Part shown: positions 10,806 to 21,133 of the stretch, piece after piece
Position numbering within the stretch: position 1 is the first letter of the stretch
Layout: each line of letters starts with the position of its first letter
DNA from: Chamaelirium japonicum
Lineage: Eukaryota > Streptophyta > Magnoliopsida > Liliales > Melanthiaceae
DNA: 64,000 nucleotides
Reading direction: 5' to 3'
Assembly: GCA_947650365.1 (NCBI GenBank)
Contig: OX393550.1
Coordinates: 74,673,229-74,737,228 of the forward strand
Translations under genes and position numbers: made by a program
The notes under the pieces: model-generated
Databases searched by the model: none
What the model saw: the letters and a program-made list of their open reading frames with translations, nothing else
What the model was told of the DNA's origin: nothing

Positions 10806-11701
10806 TGTGGGGGATGATCTTCGTGCCGATCCGAAGACTCCGCCCAACTAGTCAATTGAGTTGAGTCGAAGGTCTTTGATCGATCTGTTGACTGGAAGGT
10901 AGGTTCGAAGGTCCGTGTCTTGGTGACTTTGAGTTAGGATTTTCGATATGCAATCAGAGAGAAGGTTGAGACAAGGTGATCTCTCGGAGTTCAGCCGAAG
11001 CCTACGTCTCCGTGCTATAGGGAGCAACCCGAATTCACTAACACTCCGCTCTAAGTGACCTCGACAGATCGAGTATCACTGATATCTTCGTAAAGAATAT
11101 GGAATATCGAAGTCAGAGCTCTGGATTTTGGATCTCTAGAATCTGGTTTCAGAAATCGATTTTTCGATCCCTTTATATTTGAAGAGGCTGCTATTTATAT
11201 AAATAATTGGGAGGAAATCCGGGGCAAATGGCGGTTTTTGCCTTCGCATCCGGGGATTCCCCAGGCAGGGCTGGTGGGTCTCGTAGTCGTCCCCGTGGAT
11301 CCTCCAGGCAGGGCTGGTGGGTCCCGCGGTTGCCTCTGTGGACCCTCCAGGCAGGGCTGGTGGGTCCTGCGGTTGCCTCCGTGGACCCCCCAGGTAGGGC
11401 TGGTGGGTCCCGCAGTAGTCTTCGTGGGCCCTTCAGGCATGGCTGGTGGGTCCCGCAGTAGTCTCCGTGGGCCCTCCAGGTAGAGCTGGTGGGTCCCGCA
11501 GTAGTCTCCGTGGGCCCCCTAGGCAGGACTGGTGGGTCTTGCAGTAGTGGGCCCCCCAGGTAGGGCTGGTGGGTCTCACAATAGTCTCCGTGGGCCCCCC
11601 AGGTAGGGCTGGTGGGTCCCACAGTAGTCTCCGTGGGCCCCCCAGGCAGGGCTGGGGGGTCTCACGGCGTGTGAAGCACTTGGCCAAAATTTGCACCCAC
11701 A
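10806..11701 (-). repeat. 5' LTR of E2 (896 bp)
   Basis: TG...CA ends, same termini as the E1 LTR. TATA-like TATATAAATAGCAG on the minus strand near 11190-11203. The internal minisatellite has about nine copies (11264-11660), one shortened to about 40 bp. It shares the conserved GCCGAAGCCTACGTCTCCG block (about 10995-11013) with the other two LTRs. Confidence 0.9.
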
Positions 11702-11711
11702 ATGACCCCTG

Positions 11712-11713
<2 letters not shown>

Positions 11714-11790
<77 letters not shown>

Positions 11791-11791
11791 T
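11714..11791. repeat. (GA)n microsatellite
   Basis: About 75 bases of GA dinucleotides, just outside the E2 LTR. The following stretch to 12376 is AT-rich with no gene or repeat I could identify. Confidence 0.97.
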
Positions 11792-12376
11792 TTTAGCACT
11801 CATGCCGGCAACCGTACTCCCGCTCTATGCATGCCAATCAACGGGGTTACACTCTGCACAAACTAGAGTGGAGCCCAGCATATTGTGTGGAGGGCAACCT
11901 GCTGATTGACATGCACAGAGCAAGAGTACAACAATAGCTAGTGCTGAAATTTTTTCCGAGAGAATGGAAGATCAATGAAAAAGAATTAATGGGTGCATGC
12001 AGCATTACAATTTTAAAAAATAAGAGAGAGAACCAATGAATGCATGCAGGATTAAAAACCAATAAGTGCGAAGAGAGAATAAATCCTAACCCTTTTTTAT
12101 CCAATATTCAAATCAATCATACCTACTCTTTATCATAATAACCCATCTTTATTCTATTTTAAAATCAATTATGTAAAATAACAATGTAACTTTTTTAACA
12201 AAAAAAAAACAAAAAACAAAAACGAAAAACCATTATGACCTAAGGTGCATTACATGCTACACCTCAAACTAAGTGTGCAACATGTGGACACAAGCTGCGT
12301 ACCATACAACTGTGGGGTCCACTTCCCCCATAGTCTAACAGGCTATCAGCAAGCTCTGAGTGCTGGGAGCCACTAC

Positions 12377-12867
12377 TAGGGATAGCAACGGGGGCGGGTT
12401 AGCCCTATCCCGAACCCCGCTCCATTATATTTTATCCCGCCCTATACCCGTTCCAAACCTGCATCGGGTTTTGAGGGTAATTTCCAAACCCGTCCCAATT
12501 AGCATTGGAAAAACCTGTGCCCGCCCTGCCCCGTTTATGCATTGTGGGTCAGGTCGGCTTTATAAAAACTACATATTTAACTTCTTGGGCCCACCTAATC
12601 GCAGCTTTACATAACAAATGTTCCTCATATATTACGATCACGCAGCAAATCAACTTATTATATGATTTTTTTTTTTTGAGAAACTTATTATATGATCTTG
12701 ATAATAAGTTATATACCCGGGTCCAGTTGGGGCGGTTGGAGTAAAATCTAAACCCGACCCGAACCCGACCGGGTTTTTAATTCATATTCCAAACATATTT
12801 TTGAGCATCCCAAACCCGTCCCAATAGGGTCGGGTAACCCGATAAACCCGAATAATTGGCATCCCTA
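12377..12867. mobile_element. hAT-like MITE (TAGGGATRGCAA type)
   Basis: Termini TAGGGATAGCAA and TTGGCATCCCTA are inverted repeats. A perfect 8-bp duplication GCCACTAC flanks them (12369-12376 and 12868-12875), the hAT target-site length. The 491-bp interior has G/C-rich CGGGT-type motifs at both ends and an AT-rich centre, with no coding capacity. Confidence 0.93.
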
Positions 12868-13200
12868 GCCACTACCCCTATGTGCTGGGCCCCGCTACTC
12901 AATGTCTCTTGAATTGCAGTGGGCCTCGCGGTTGTATGGTACGCAGGATGTGCTGAAGCTTTTCCCAACAAATTCAGCCAATGCGCACGGGCTAAGAGCA
13001 TCTCCAACCGGCTCCGAGCGGAGCTCTGAAGGAGGACGTGGCACACGGAAGGAATTCCGCCGCTCCAACCGGCTCCGAACCCTCCTCTGAAGTCCTACGT
13101 GGCATGCCACGTAGGCCACGTGCGATCCAGACCTCCGAAGGCCTCCACATACAACAGAGGTCCTTCGGAGGCTCCGTAGGAATAAAAAATTCTATATTTT

Positions 13201-13230
13201 TATAAAAAACCCCCCGAACCTTTCATAAAT

Positions 13231-13304
<74 letters not shown>

Positions 13305-13325
13305 ATTTATGAAAGGTTCGGGGGG

Positions 13326-13333
<8 letters not shown>
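13201..13333. repeat. Long hairpin: 33-bp arms around an (AT)n loop
   Basis: The left arm (CCCCCCGAACCTTTCATAAA with flanking A/T) and right arm (TTTATGAAAGGTTCGGGGGG) are near-perfect inverted copies separated by about 60 bp of (AT)n. A second AT tract follows at 13331-13370. It lies inside the left part of the Harbinger element. Confidence 0.9.
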
Positions 13334-13367
<34 letters not shown>

Positions 13368-13627
13368 CAAAACTCCAAAAGCTTTTCAACGGTTACTTTT
13401 TATCCGTTTGAGGCAACGTTATATTTTGGACCGTTGCCCCCAATTTGGATGTTTGTAGTTGTTTTAAAATTAAAAAAATAGATTAAAAAATTCTAAAAAT
13501 TATAATTATTTTGTTGAAAATCTATAATTACCCCCTTCTACCCATCATTCTTCATCCTCCCACCATTCTTCATTCTCCCACCCAATTTCAAAATAAATTG
13601 TGACTTCTCCCACCCACCTATTAGTAT

Positions 13628-14785
13628 ATGGATCCTTATCAAAAATTTTCTTACTCACAATTCCTCACCAGTGATGAATCGGCCTTCAACGCATACATGA
13701 GTAGCGGCGAGTCGATGGGAATCAGATGTTCTCAATTCCGGAGAAGGAGCCAACAAGGCAAGGAGAGGCATCGTCCGAACAAGCATCGATCGTGGGGAAG
13801 AAGAAGTCTGACAAGCGGGGAGGAAACTGGACCATCCCCAAGGATAGATTGCTTGTGTCCGCGGCTCAACACGAGCCAAGATGCAATTCAAGGTACCGGT
13901 CAACCATGACTTCATTTTTGGGCAAGAATTTTTGAATATTACAGCAAGTACAATACCCACTGTACGATCAAACAGATCTAAAGCCAAATGATGCATCGAT
14001 GGTCGGCCATTCAAATGTCGGTCAACAAATTTTGCGGGTGTGTTAGCCAAATCGAAAGACGACCGAGATCTGATACCGGACTTGTTGATCAGGTAAATAC
14101 TTATTAGCGAGTGATTTTGTTTAAATAATTATATTATCTATGGTTTTAATTTATTTTAAATTATTTATGTAGCTAGTAGATGCAAAACTTCTTTATAATG
14201 ATCTCTATCACGAGGCATTCAAATTCGAGCATTGCTGGGTGACATCAGCAGAAATGGATGCAGTAAATACAAACCTTTCATCAAGTACGGACAGAGCCGA
14301 GAAGAGGGAGGGAGTCTAATTCCTCACTAAACACCTCCTCTCCAGCAACCCCAGATGTTATGAGCCTCAGGGATGAAGATGACGGGCCTACCGAGATGCA
14401 AAGGCCAGAGGGGAGGAAAGCAGCAAAATTGGCAAGGAAGCATAGATGTCAGGTGGTAATCGACGGAGGAAGCAGCGAATCCACCTCCGACCTGTTCAAG
14501 GAGGCATTCGCATGGATGAAGATAGATAAGAAACAATCCAGGAAGGAGAGAAAAGAGAGAAGGGATAAGAATACTGAAAACACAACTATGGTCGAAGTCG
14601 CAAAGTTGCAAGCACAAACCGAGTCTCAGAAGGAAGCACGAAAGCAACAAAAATTGGATGATGCAATCATGATGAAGGACCTCACGGGGCTCTCACTGGC
14701 AAAACGAGAATACTTCGAACTGCGCAAGTCTAAGATTAGAGCTCGGAAAAGGGTTATGATTTCTTTGAGTTGTAATATGCAGTAG
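13628..14785 (+). pseudogene. PIF/Harbinger ORF1: Myb/SANT-like (trihelix) protein with NAM-associated C-terminus
   Basis: Translation starts MDPYQKFSYSQFLTSDESAF. After a change of frame it contains SDKRGGNWTIPKDRLLVSA, the Trp-containing first helix of the Myb/SANT-like domain typical of Harbinger ORF1, with further pieces (RWSAIQMSVNKFCGCVSQ) near 14005-14050. An intron is plausible at 14093-14172 (CAG/GTAAAT ... ATGTAG). The last part, 14360-14785, encodes RPEGRKAAKLARK and a long charged helix ending before TAG, matching the NAM-associated domain. Harbinger ORF1 binds DNA and helps import the transposase. Frameshifts near 13720-13950 and an in-frame stop near 14320 indicate decay. Confidence 0.8.
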
Positions 14786-14962
14786 CTTTAATTAGAGATG
14801 TGATTTCCTTGAATTACTTCAATTATGTAATTTTCAGTAGATTGTATTAGGTGTTGAACTCTTTTGGCATTCAATAAAAGTGCTTTTATTATTAAAATTG
14901 AAAGCGCATACAATAACTCGAATAAGTTCGAGGCAATTATATTAAAATAAAAGAACATAATC

Positions 14963-16262
14963 TTAAACTTGAGATCCCTTGAGTTGCCACAAATGCTTGA
15001 TCAAATCATTTTGAAGTTGGTCGTGGGTTTCCCTGGTCCTTATCCAGTGATGGTTCTGGATAAACTTTATCAGATGCACTGTGTGCTCGTGAGAACTTTC
15101 TACAGTTGGCGTTACATCAGAGACGTCAAAGTCGAGATCATGGTGAAGATCTCGTTCATCATCAACAATCATATTATGCATTATAATGCAGGCTATCATG
15201 ATGTCTATAAGCACATTCGGCTGCCAAAAACGTGACAACCCTCTTACTATCGCAAATCGGGCTTGCAACACTCTAAAAGCTCGCTCGACATCTTTCCTTG
15301 CCCCCTCTTGCTGTTGAGCAAAATACTTATTCTTGTTTCCTCAAGGTGCTGGGATGGTCTTCACTAATATTGACCATAAGATCGAGATAAATCCCATCGG
15401 CGAGATAGTATCCCATATTATAGTCATGGCCGTTGATTGTAAAATTACATGGGGCAGCTCTTCCCTCTGCAAGTTGCCTGAAGACCGGTGAACAATCGAG
15501 GACATTGATATCATTGTGCGACCCTGGTAGCCCGAAGAAGGAGTGCCAGATCCATAGATCTTTGCTAGCTACAACCTCTAAAATAATTGTTGGCTCGTGA
15601 ATATGGCCAGTGTACATATCTTGCCAGGCTGTTGGGCAATTCTTCCACTTCCAGTGCATGCAATCAATGCTTCGGAGTATGCCTAGAAACCCTCGTTATT
15701 CACCTTCTGCGAGGAGTCGTGCAACATCTTCGTTATTGGGTGAACGAAGATACTCCTCCCCAAAGATGTTGATGACCGCTTGAACAAACCTCTGCAAGCT
15801 CTCGATCGAAGTACTTTCTCCGATCCGAACGTAGTCGTCCACGGAATCGGTGGATGCTCCATACGCGAGCATCCGCATAGCGACAATAATCTTTTAAAGA
15901 CTGGATAGTCCTAATTTTCCAGCATTGTCCCTCTTTTGGACGAAGTAGTTGTCGTGGTCCATGACTGCATCGTGGATCGGCAGGAAGAGAGGACGACTCA
16001 TCCTGAATCTACGCCGGGATTAGTAAGGAAGGTAAGTTGACTGATCGATGAAGTAATCATGGAATAGCCGATTATGGCCTTCCAATCTACTACGATCAAG
16101 CACGGCGTGGCCCAGTACAAAGCCGCGTCTTCTACGTCGACGTGAACTTTCAGCTTGCTGCTCTTCCTTGCATGCGGTGGCTCCCAGAAGAAATAACATT
16201 CTAAGGGTGGAGCTATCGTCACTACTGCTCGACGTGTTGTCGGTGGGGCTCAAACTGGACAT
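14963..16262 (-). pseudogene. PIF/Harbinger DDE transposase (HARBI1-like nuclease), inactivated
   Basis: Minus-strand reading begins at 16262 with a Ser/Asp-rich leader and RRRRRRGFVLGHAVLDRSRL, then VAMRMLAYGASTDSVDDYVR (helical region). The nuclease domain follows: SIDCMHWKW (first Asp), GSHNDINVL, GYYLADGIY (second Asp), and IIMHNMIVDDERD (final Glu). Catalytic residues are retained, but stops interrupt it at 15896-15894 (TAA, probably from CAA) and 15699-15697 (TAA). A frameshift plus TGA near 15340-15355 separates the part from 15271 downward. It would excise and insert the element at TAA-type targets; now a pseudogene. Confidence 0.88.
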
Positions 16263-16324
16263 GGTGTCTGGAGAGTGGATGGTTTGGACAAAGTTTGAAT
16301 ATGTGATGGTGTGATAAGAGAAGC

Positions 16325-16675
16325 GATATCTTTATATAGAAAAAATTTCAACTGATAGATATCTATCCGTTGGTGGTGGTAATGTGTGACACCTCGCATG
16401 TCGTGCCCAATGGATATAAATCTATTAGTTTGGCTCTTGAAATATCAGTCATCTCTCATATCGTGCCCAACAGATAGAAATTTATAAGTTTGTCCCTTCA
16501 AATGCATGTCATCTTGCAAATCGTGTCCAACAGATAGAAATCTATCTGTTTGGCTTTTGGAATGTGTGCCGATTCGTAGATCGTGCCCGACAGATAGAAA
16601 TGTAGCTGTTGATGGTGGAAATGTGAGTCGCGTTGCAGATCATACCCAACGGATATAAATATAGCCGTTAAAAGT
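16325..16675. repeat. About five 60-65 bp tandem repeats with an internal palindrome, upstream of the transposase
   Basis: Each unit contains CGTGCCCAACAGATAG, then AAAT and an inverted CTATCTGTT, so ACAGATAG...CTATCTGT forms a small hairpin. Units recur near 16355, 16420, 16482, 16545 and 16610 with drift. They lie just 5' of the transposase start, in the subterminal region of the element. Confidence 0.8.
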
Positions 16676-17032
16676 ATTATATATTTTTTAATACGTTATT
16701 CATAATTTTTTTAATATTTAAATTGATGCGTGGAAAAAAAAATTTAAGATGGGAGTGGTTTGGAGTAAATTTGGAAAGTTTGGATAACTTGTAAATAGAT
16801 AGGGTGTTTCGTGCAAAATGGCTCGGATATCCAGTTCGGAGCCACAGTCTTCGGAGGTGCTCTTGTTCGGAGCCCGTTGGAGATGCTCTAAGCCCCTAGC
16901 ACCAAATTATCCCTTCCCCCCCTTCGAAGCCTATACATCAGACTGGAGATTTCGAAAACCTAACCAGGACTCTCGGAGAACAGATTGATCGCGGGAGATT
17001 TGAGATTCTTACCTCGACACAATAAAGCTTCT

Positions 17033-17143
17033 CTCTATCTCTATCTCTCTTCCCTCGACACAATAAAGGTTCTCTCTCTCTCCCCCCCCCCCCTTTCTCC
17101 TCTATGTAACCTTATTAGTAGGATTTGAGATTTGAGAACACAC

Positions 17144-17177
<34 letters not shown>

Positions 17178-17210
17178 CCTCTATGTAACCTTATTAGTAG
17201 GATTTGAGAT
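17033..17210. repeat. CT-rich leader with poly-C tract and a 33-bp direct duplication upstream of DPMS2
   Basis: TCTCTATCTCT runs precede a 27-base poly-C tract at 17143-17169. The block CTCCTCTATGTAACCTTATT followed by AGTAGGATTTGAGAT occurs twice (about 17096-17131 and 17175-17210). It is probably 5' UTR or a 5' UTR intron of DPMS2: an AG acceptor-like TTTTATGCAG ends at 17274, six bases before the start codon. Confidence 0.6.
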
Positions 17211-17280
17211 TTTTTTCACTTTAATTAATTTTTCGCTCCTTTTTATTAAAATCTGCCATCTGGGTTTTATGCAGAAAGTG

Positions 17281-17673
17281 ATGGAGTTGGCAGACAAGGC
17301 AGTTGGGTTGTTGCTTTCGGCCACCAGTCTATCGATTTTCACGTATTATACCTTCTGGGTCATCATCTTGGTTAGTTTTCTGGGCTGCCTTTGTTCTTAT
17401 TACATCCAATGTGGTGTGTTGATCTAATTCTCAAAAAAAAAAAAAAAAGGGGTGTGTTGATCTGGTTGGAATTTTGAAAACCCATTTCAGTGATCTGGGT
17501 GTGGTATTTTATTTCCACAGCCATTCGTGGACAGCGATCACTTCATACACGGGTATTTCCTGCCCCAGGAGTTTGCTGTCTTGATTCCAGTGTTTGCCGG
17601 CGTCGCGATCCTTAGCTTCTTGTTAGTGTTCATTGGGTATGTGATGCTCAAGTCGAAGAAGAAATCAGCATGA
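17281..17673 (+). CDS. DPMS2: Dolichol-phosphate mannosyltransferase subunit 2 (DPM2-like), two exons
   Basis: Exon 1 is 17281-17370, the intron 17371-17520 (GT...CAG), exon 2 17521-17673, giving 80 residues and a TGA. The protein starts MELADKAVGLLLSATSLSIF and ends MLKSKKKSA. It has two hydrophobic helices (about residues 8-30 and 50-72) joined by a short loop, SDHFIHGYFLPQEF, as in DPM2 of plants and animals. Length and intron position within VIIL/PFVDSDHF suit the family. DPM2 is a small ER membrane subunit that stabilises the catalytic DPM1 subunit making dolichol-phosphate mannose for N-glycans and GPI anchors. The lysine-rich C-terminus is presumably cytosolic. No defects seen; the copy looks functional. 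Confidence 0.95.
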
Positions 17674-18059
17674 TGGGAACTTAAGGATTCTGTCGTTCGT
17701 ATAGTTGGACGCTGATTTGAAATGGAAAATGGATTGATGTACTAGGATTGCTTGTCAACCTTAATGAAGATCGAATTGTGGGGAGGTTATGTTTTTTTTT
17801 TTAATTTTAATCAGTTTGTTTTTCTTGCTGACATATGTTTTCTACTGCCATCTCTTGATTGTTGCCGAAAAAGTCGTTTTTCTTTTGGCCAAAAGGAATT
17901 TGGTTAGTTTATGTATGTTTCTTTTATGTATTTGGGACATTGGAGAGAAATGATCAATCAGTTACTCCCGCCTTTTTGAATGTTTGATAAGAAGGGATGG
18001 CAATTTATTGAATGGAAAAACTTAAAGAAACTTGGCTATGCATAAAAGCATGTAGTGTG

Positions 18060-18112
18060 CATTTCATCATCATCAACTGTCATCCCATTTAGATGGGGTA
18101 AACTTTGAGAAA
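18060..18112 (-). repeat. RTE-type LINE/SINE 3' end fragment
   Basis: On the minus strand the segment reads TTTACCCCATCTAAATGGGA and then TGACAGTTGATGATGATG. A short hairpin followed by a TGA-type triplet tail is the known 3' signature of plant RTE LINEs and SINEs using them. Only the tail is present, between DPMS2 and the next element. Confidence 0.5.
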
Positions 18113-18295
18113 AATCTAATTAAGAAGTATCCACTAAGGGTGTGTTTGGTTGAGGTATTTATAGTTTACTAGGGAAATTATAAACGAAGGGTATTTAAAT
18201 TATGGGATTTTAAATCCCTTCATTTGTTAATTTCCCGTTTGGCTAATGGGTTGGTCAACCTTGACTTTGTGTCTTCCTTGGGCTTCAAATACGGT

Positions 18296-18738
18296 GGTAG
18301 ATAATATATCGTTTAGAGAGAAATTGTAGACAAAATATTATAGAGAGAATATTGTATAAAAAAAATATTCTAGAGAAAGAAACTATTATAGAGAATGATA
18401 TAGTTTGAGAAAATGCCAAATAGATAGAATATTGAAGAGAGAAAATACTATAGAGAGATAATATTGTGAAGAAAAATTATTGTAGAGAAAATGTTCTGGA
18501 GAGAGAATATTGTAAAGAAAAAATATTGTAGAGAGAATATTACAGAGAGAATATTGTAGAGAGAAAATGTCATAGATAAAATATTGTAGAGACAATATCG
18601 AAGATAGACAAAACTTCATAGAGAGATAAAAATTTTATAGAGCGAAGATGTTATAGAGAGAATGCCGTAGAGTGAGAATATCAGAGTACATGGAGTGAAT
18701 GTAGAGAGAATGTCATAAAGTGAAGAAAATATCGTAGA
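18296..18738. repeat. Degenerate 14-20 bp array, AGAGAGAATATTGTAG type
   Basis: More than twenty loosely repeated units of the form (T)AGAGAGAAAATATTGTAG, with variations such as ATGTCATAG. It is the reverse complement in character of the array at 20175-21130. Confidence 0.85.
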
Positions 18739-18739
18739 G

Positions 18740-19635
18740 TAGGGGTGTGCATCGGTTTGGTTCCATCGGTTTTGGCCTCAAACATGAACCAGACCAACCT
18801 AGTCGGTTTTTTCTAATTTGCAAACCGAACCAAACCGATTAGGTCCTAAAACCGATCAAAACCAAACCAATTTTGGTCGGTTTGGTTCTGTCGGTTCCAT
18901 CGGTTCTTTATTTGATCGTTCCATAATAGTAATATGCACATCTCCATATACTACTCTACTTTATTAATGAAACACAAAGGAAAATTGGTGTTTAAAAACT
19001 ATCTTACATTCCAAAAAGTAAAAGCATATATAAGTGACAGTAAGTCCACAATTAATTAACTACATTATAAAATCAAACAAAACCAGCATGATTCAAAGTT
19101 TAAAACAAAACCACTAAATAGGTCACTGAGCATCCTACATTGATTGAAGAGGACCCATCCTACATTGGTTGAAGAATCTCAGGCATCCTTAGCTAAATTT
19201 CCGCAAGCAGAGAAAATATACATTTATCTCATCGTAAGGGAAAAAACCATTTTTTGAAGGGATCTAAACAAACACATGTAGAAGATCCATAATGCTTCTA
19301 ATGAGAGAAGGAACAATGGAGGAGGAAGGAGATGAAGGATTCAAGGAAGAGGATGAAAACTGAAAAAGAAAGGGAAAAACCTCACCAGGTCGTGGCACAG
19401 GTGTTCCGCGCCGAATCGCCGATCGTCTCCGAATCGCTGATTGCCCGAGTCGAATTGTCAATCGTCTCTGGGAGAGAAAGGAAGGGGATTTCGGAGGGGG
19501 CGTACTGTTGCAAAGGAGTAATGCATAGGATTATTTAGGCGTTGTAGCGTCATCCCTCGCCCTCCATCGTGATTCCTTAAACCGAGTTGGTTCAAAGTCT
19601 TCAGATGAATCAGATTTTGGACCAAACCAAACCTT
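18740..19635. mobile_element. Truncated hAT-like MITE (TAGGGGTGTGCATCGGTT type)
   Basis: The left terminus TAGGGGTGTGCATCGGTTTG is followed by GGTTCCATCGG repeats. The expected inverted end is approached at about 19615-19633 (GGACCAAACCAAACC) but the terminal bases are missing, where a (TA)n tract and foldback begin. Flanking TCGTAGAG has no partner. Confidence 0.6.
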
Positions 19636-19646
19636 ATATATATATA

Positions 19647-19793
19647 GGGGCATGCTATAATGCGGCATGCGGTAAGTGCGGCATTGCACTACAGCCGTCT
19701 GATGCACGCGCTGCGTGCATGCGATACACGCAGCGGTGCATCAGACGGCTGCGGTGAGGTGCCGCACTTACCGCATGCCGCATTATAGCATGC

Positions 19794-19796
<3 letters not shown>
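19647..19796. mobile_element. Palindromic foldback A1 (150 bp), flanked by (TA)n
   Basis: Arms GGGGCATGCTATAATGCGGC and its inverse meet around a centre containing CAGCCGTCTGATGCACGC and its inverse. Almost the whole element can fold on itself. TATATA precedes it and about 84 bp of (TA)n follows. Confidence 0.88.
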
Positions 19797-19882
<86 letters not shown>

Positions 19883-19892
19883 AGAGAGAGAG
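19797..19892. repeat. (TA)n then (GA)n microsatellite between foldbacks A1 and A2
   Basis: About 80 bases of TA followed by AGAGAGAGAGAG. It links two related palindromes. Confidence 0.95.
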
Positions 19893-20042
19893 AGGCGTGT
19901 TAGGATGCGACGTGCGGTGCGTGCGGTGTCGCACCGCAGCCGTCTGATGCACCGCTGCGGTGCGTGTGATGCACGCAGCGGTGCATCAGACGGATGCGGT
20001 GCGACACCGCACGCACCGCATGCCGCATTTTAACATTTCTCC
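19893..20042. mobile_element. Palindromic foldback A2 (about 150 bp)
   Basis: Related to A1: arms contain GCGGTGCGTGCGGTGTCGCA and GCAGCCGTCTGATGCACCG with inverse copies on the other side. Followed by (TC)n(TA)n(GA)n at 20043-20132. Confidence 0.85.

Positions 20043-20132
<90 letters not shown>
20043..20132. repeat. Symmetric (TC)n(TA)n(GA)n microsatellite
   Basis: Self-complementary compound tract, itself a potential hairpin. Confidence 0.95.
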
Positions 20133-20135
<3 letters not shown>

Positions 20136-20174
20136 CCTGAACCCTTGATCTCCATATTTCTCGCCCTACTACCT

Positions 20175-21130
20175 TCTCTCAATTCCATTTGTTTTACGAT
20201 ATTCTCTCCTTATAACTTTTTTCTCTCTACAAAACTTTATTTCTCTACGATGATGTCTCTTTGATATTCTCAGTCGATAATATTCTCTCAATAACATTCT
20301 TTATCGATGACATTTCTCTATAAAATATTATATCTCTAGAATATTTTCTCTATCTATAACATTCTCTTTCTAGAAAATTCTCTCTGTGGCATTTTCTTAT
20401 ATGACATTCTCTCTATGATAAATTCTCTCTAGAATATTTTCTCTCCACATTATTCTCTCTATGGCATTTTCTCTCTACGACATTTTCTTTTAACAATATT
20501 TTCTCTCTAGAGTATTTTCTTTATACACTATTATCTCTCTACAAAATTCTCTCTCTAAGATATTTTCTTTCTCTACTTAATATTTTCTCTTTTGAATATT
20601 CTCTCTATAAAATTCTCTATGGCATTTTTTCTCTATAAATTCTCTACAATATTTTCTCTAAAACATCCTCTCTCTATGGCATTCTCTCTCTACATATTCT
20701 CTCATTACGACATTCTCTGTACGATATTTTCTCTCTAGATATCGCATTTCCTCTGTCTACTACATTCTCTTTCTACAATATTTTCTCTCTACAATGTTTT
20801 CTTTCTCTATAATATTTTATCTCTAAAATATTTTTTCTTTACAAATTACAACATTCTCTCTATAATAATTTCTTTCTAGAAATTCTCTCTATAACATTCT
20901 CCAATATTTTCTTTCTACAATATTGTCTTTACTGAATTTTATCTCTATAACCTTCTGTCTCTGTAATTTTTCCTTCTACAACATTCTCTCTCTACAATAT
21001 TTTTCTTTTTAGAATATTTATCTCTCGACTATTTTCTCTCTACAATATACTCTACAAAATTTTCTCTTCAACATTCTCTCTCTAGAACTTTTTTTCTACG
21101 ACATTTTCTCTCTCTGAACTTCTCTACGAT
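20175..21130. repeat. Long degenerate array, TCTCTCTACAATATTT type
   Basis: Around fifty loosely conserved 15-20 bp units (CATTCTCTCTACGA, ATATTTTCTCTCTA and similar). A shorter continuation is at 21795-21890. The same kind of array occurs at 36430-36890. Confidence 0.88.
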
Positions 21131-21133
21131 ATG

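Larger units (their letters stand above)
8687..11701 (-). mobile_element. Outer Tat-lineage retrotransposon E2, 5' part (LTR, PBS, gag), split by E1
   Basis: From 11701 leftwards on the minus strand: LTR (10806-11701), primer-binding site (TGGCGCCGTCTGTCGG, about 10787-10802), leader, gag (9721-9005), and a junction at 8687 where homologous sequence stops at the E1 LTR. Sequence just right of the junction matches E1 near 5575-5720, so the interruption lies between gag and protease. The rest of E2 must lie left of the window. The flank beyond the LTR is ATGAC. Confidence 0.88.
12996..16888. mobile_element. PIF/Harbinger transposon, two-gene, 3.9 kb
   Basis: Terminal inverted repeats start GAGCATCTCCAAC (left) and end GTTGGAGATGCTC (right), continuing with GGCTCCG-like bases. 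They are flanked by TAA on both sides (12993-12995, 16889-16891), the Harbinger target duplication. Inside are ORF1 (+, 13628-14785) and transposase (-, 16262-14963) in tail-to-tail arrangement, the known PIF layout. Clear lesions in the transposase make it non-autonomous today. It ends about 390 bp upstream of the DPMS2 start codon. Confidence 0.93.

Noticed and set aside
19689-20148. Tyr/Ile repeat and Arg/Glu repeat frames across TA and GA tracts (also 11569-11803, 38190-38378, 53727-53969, 54210-54565, 46578-46822)
   Set aside because: Translated microsatellites; no coding evidence.
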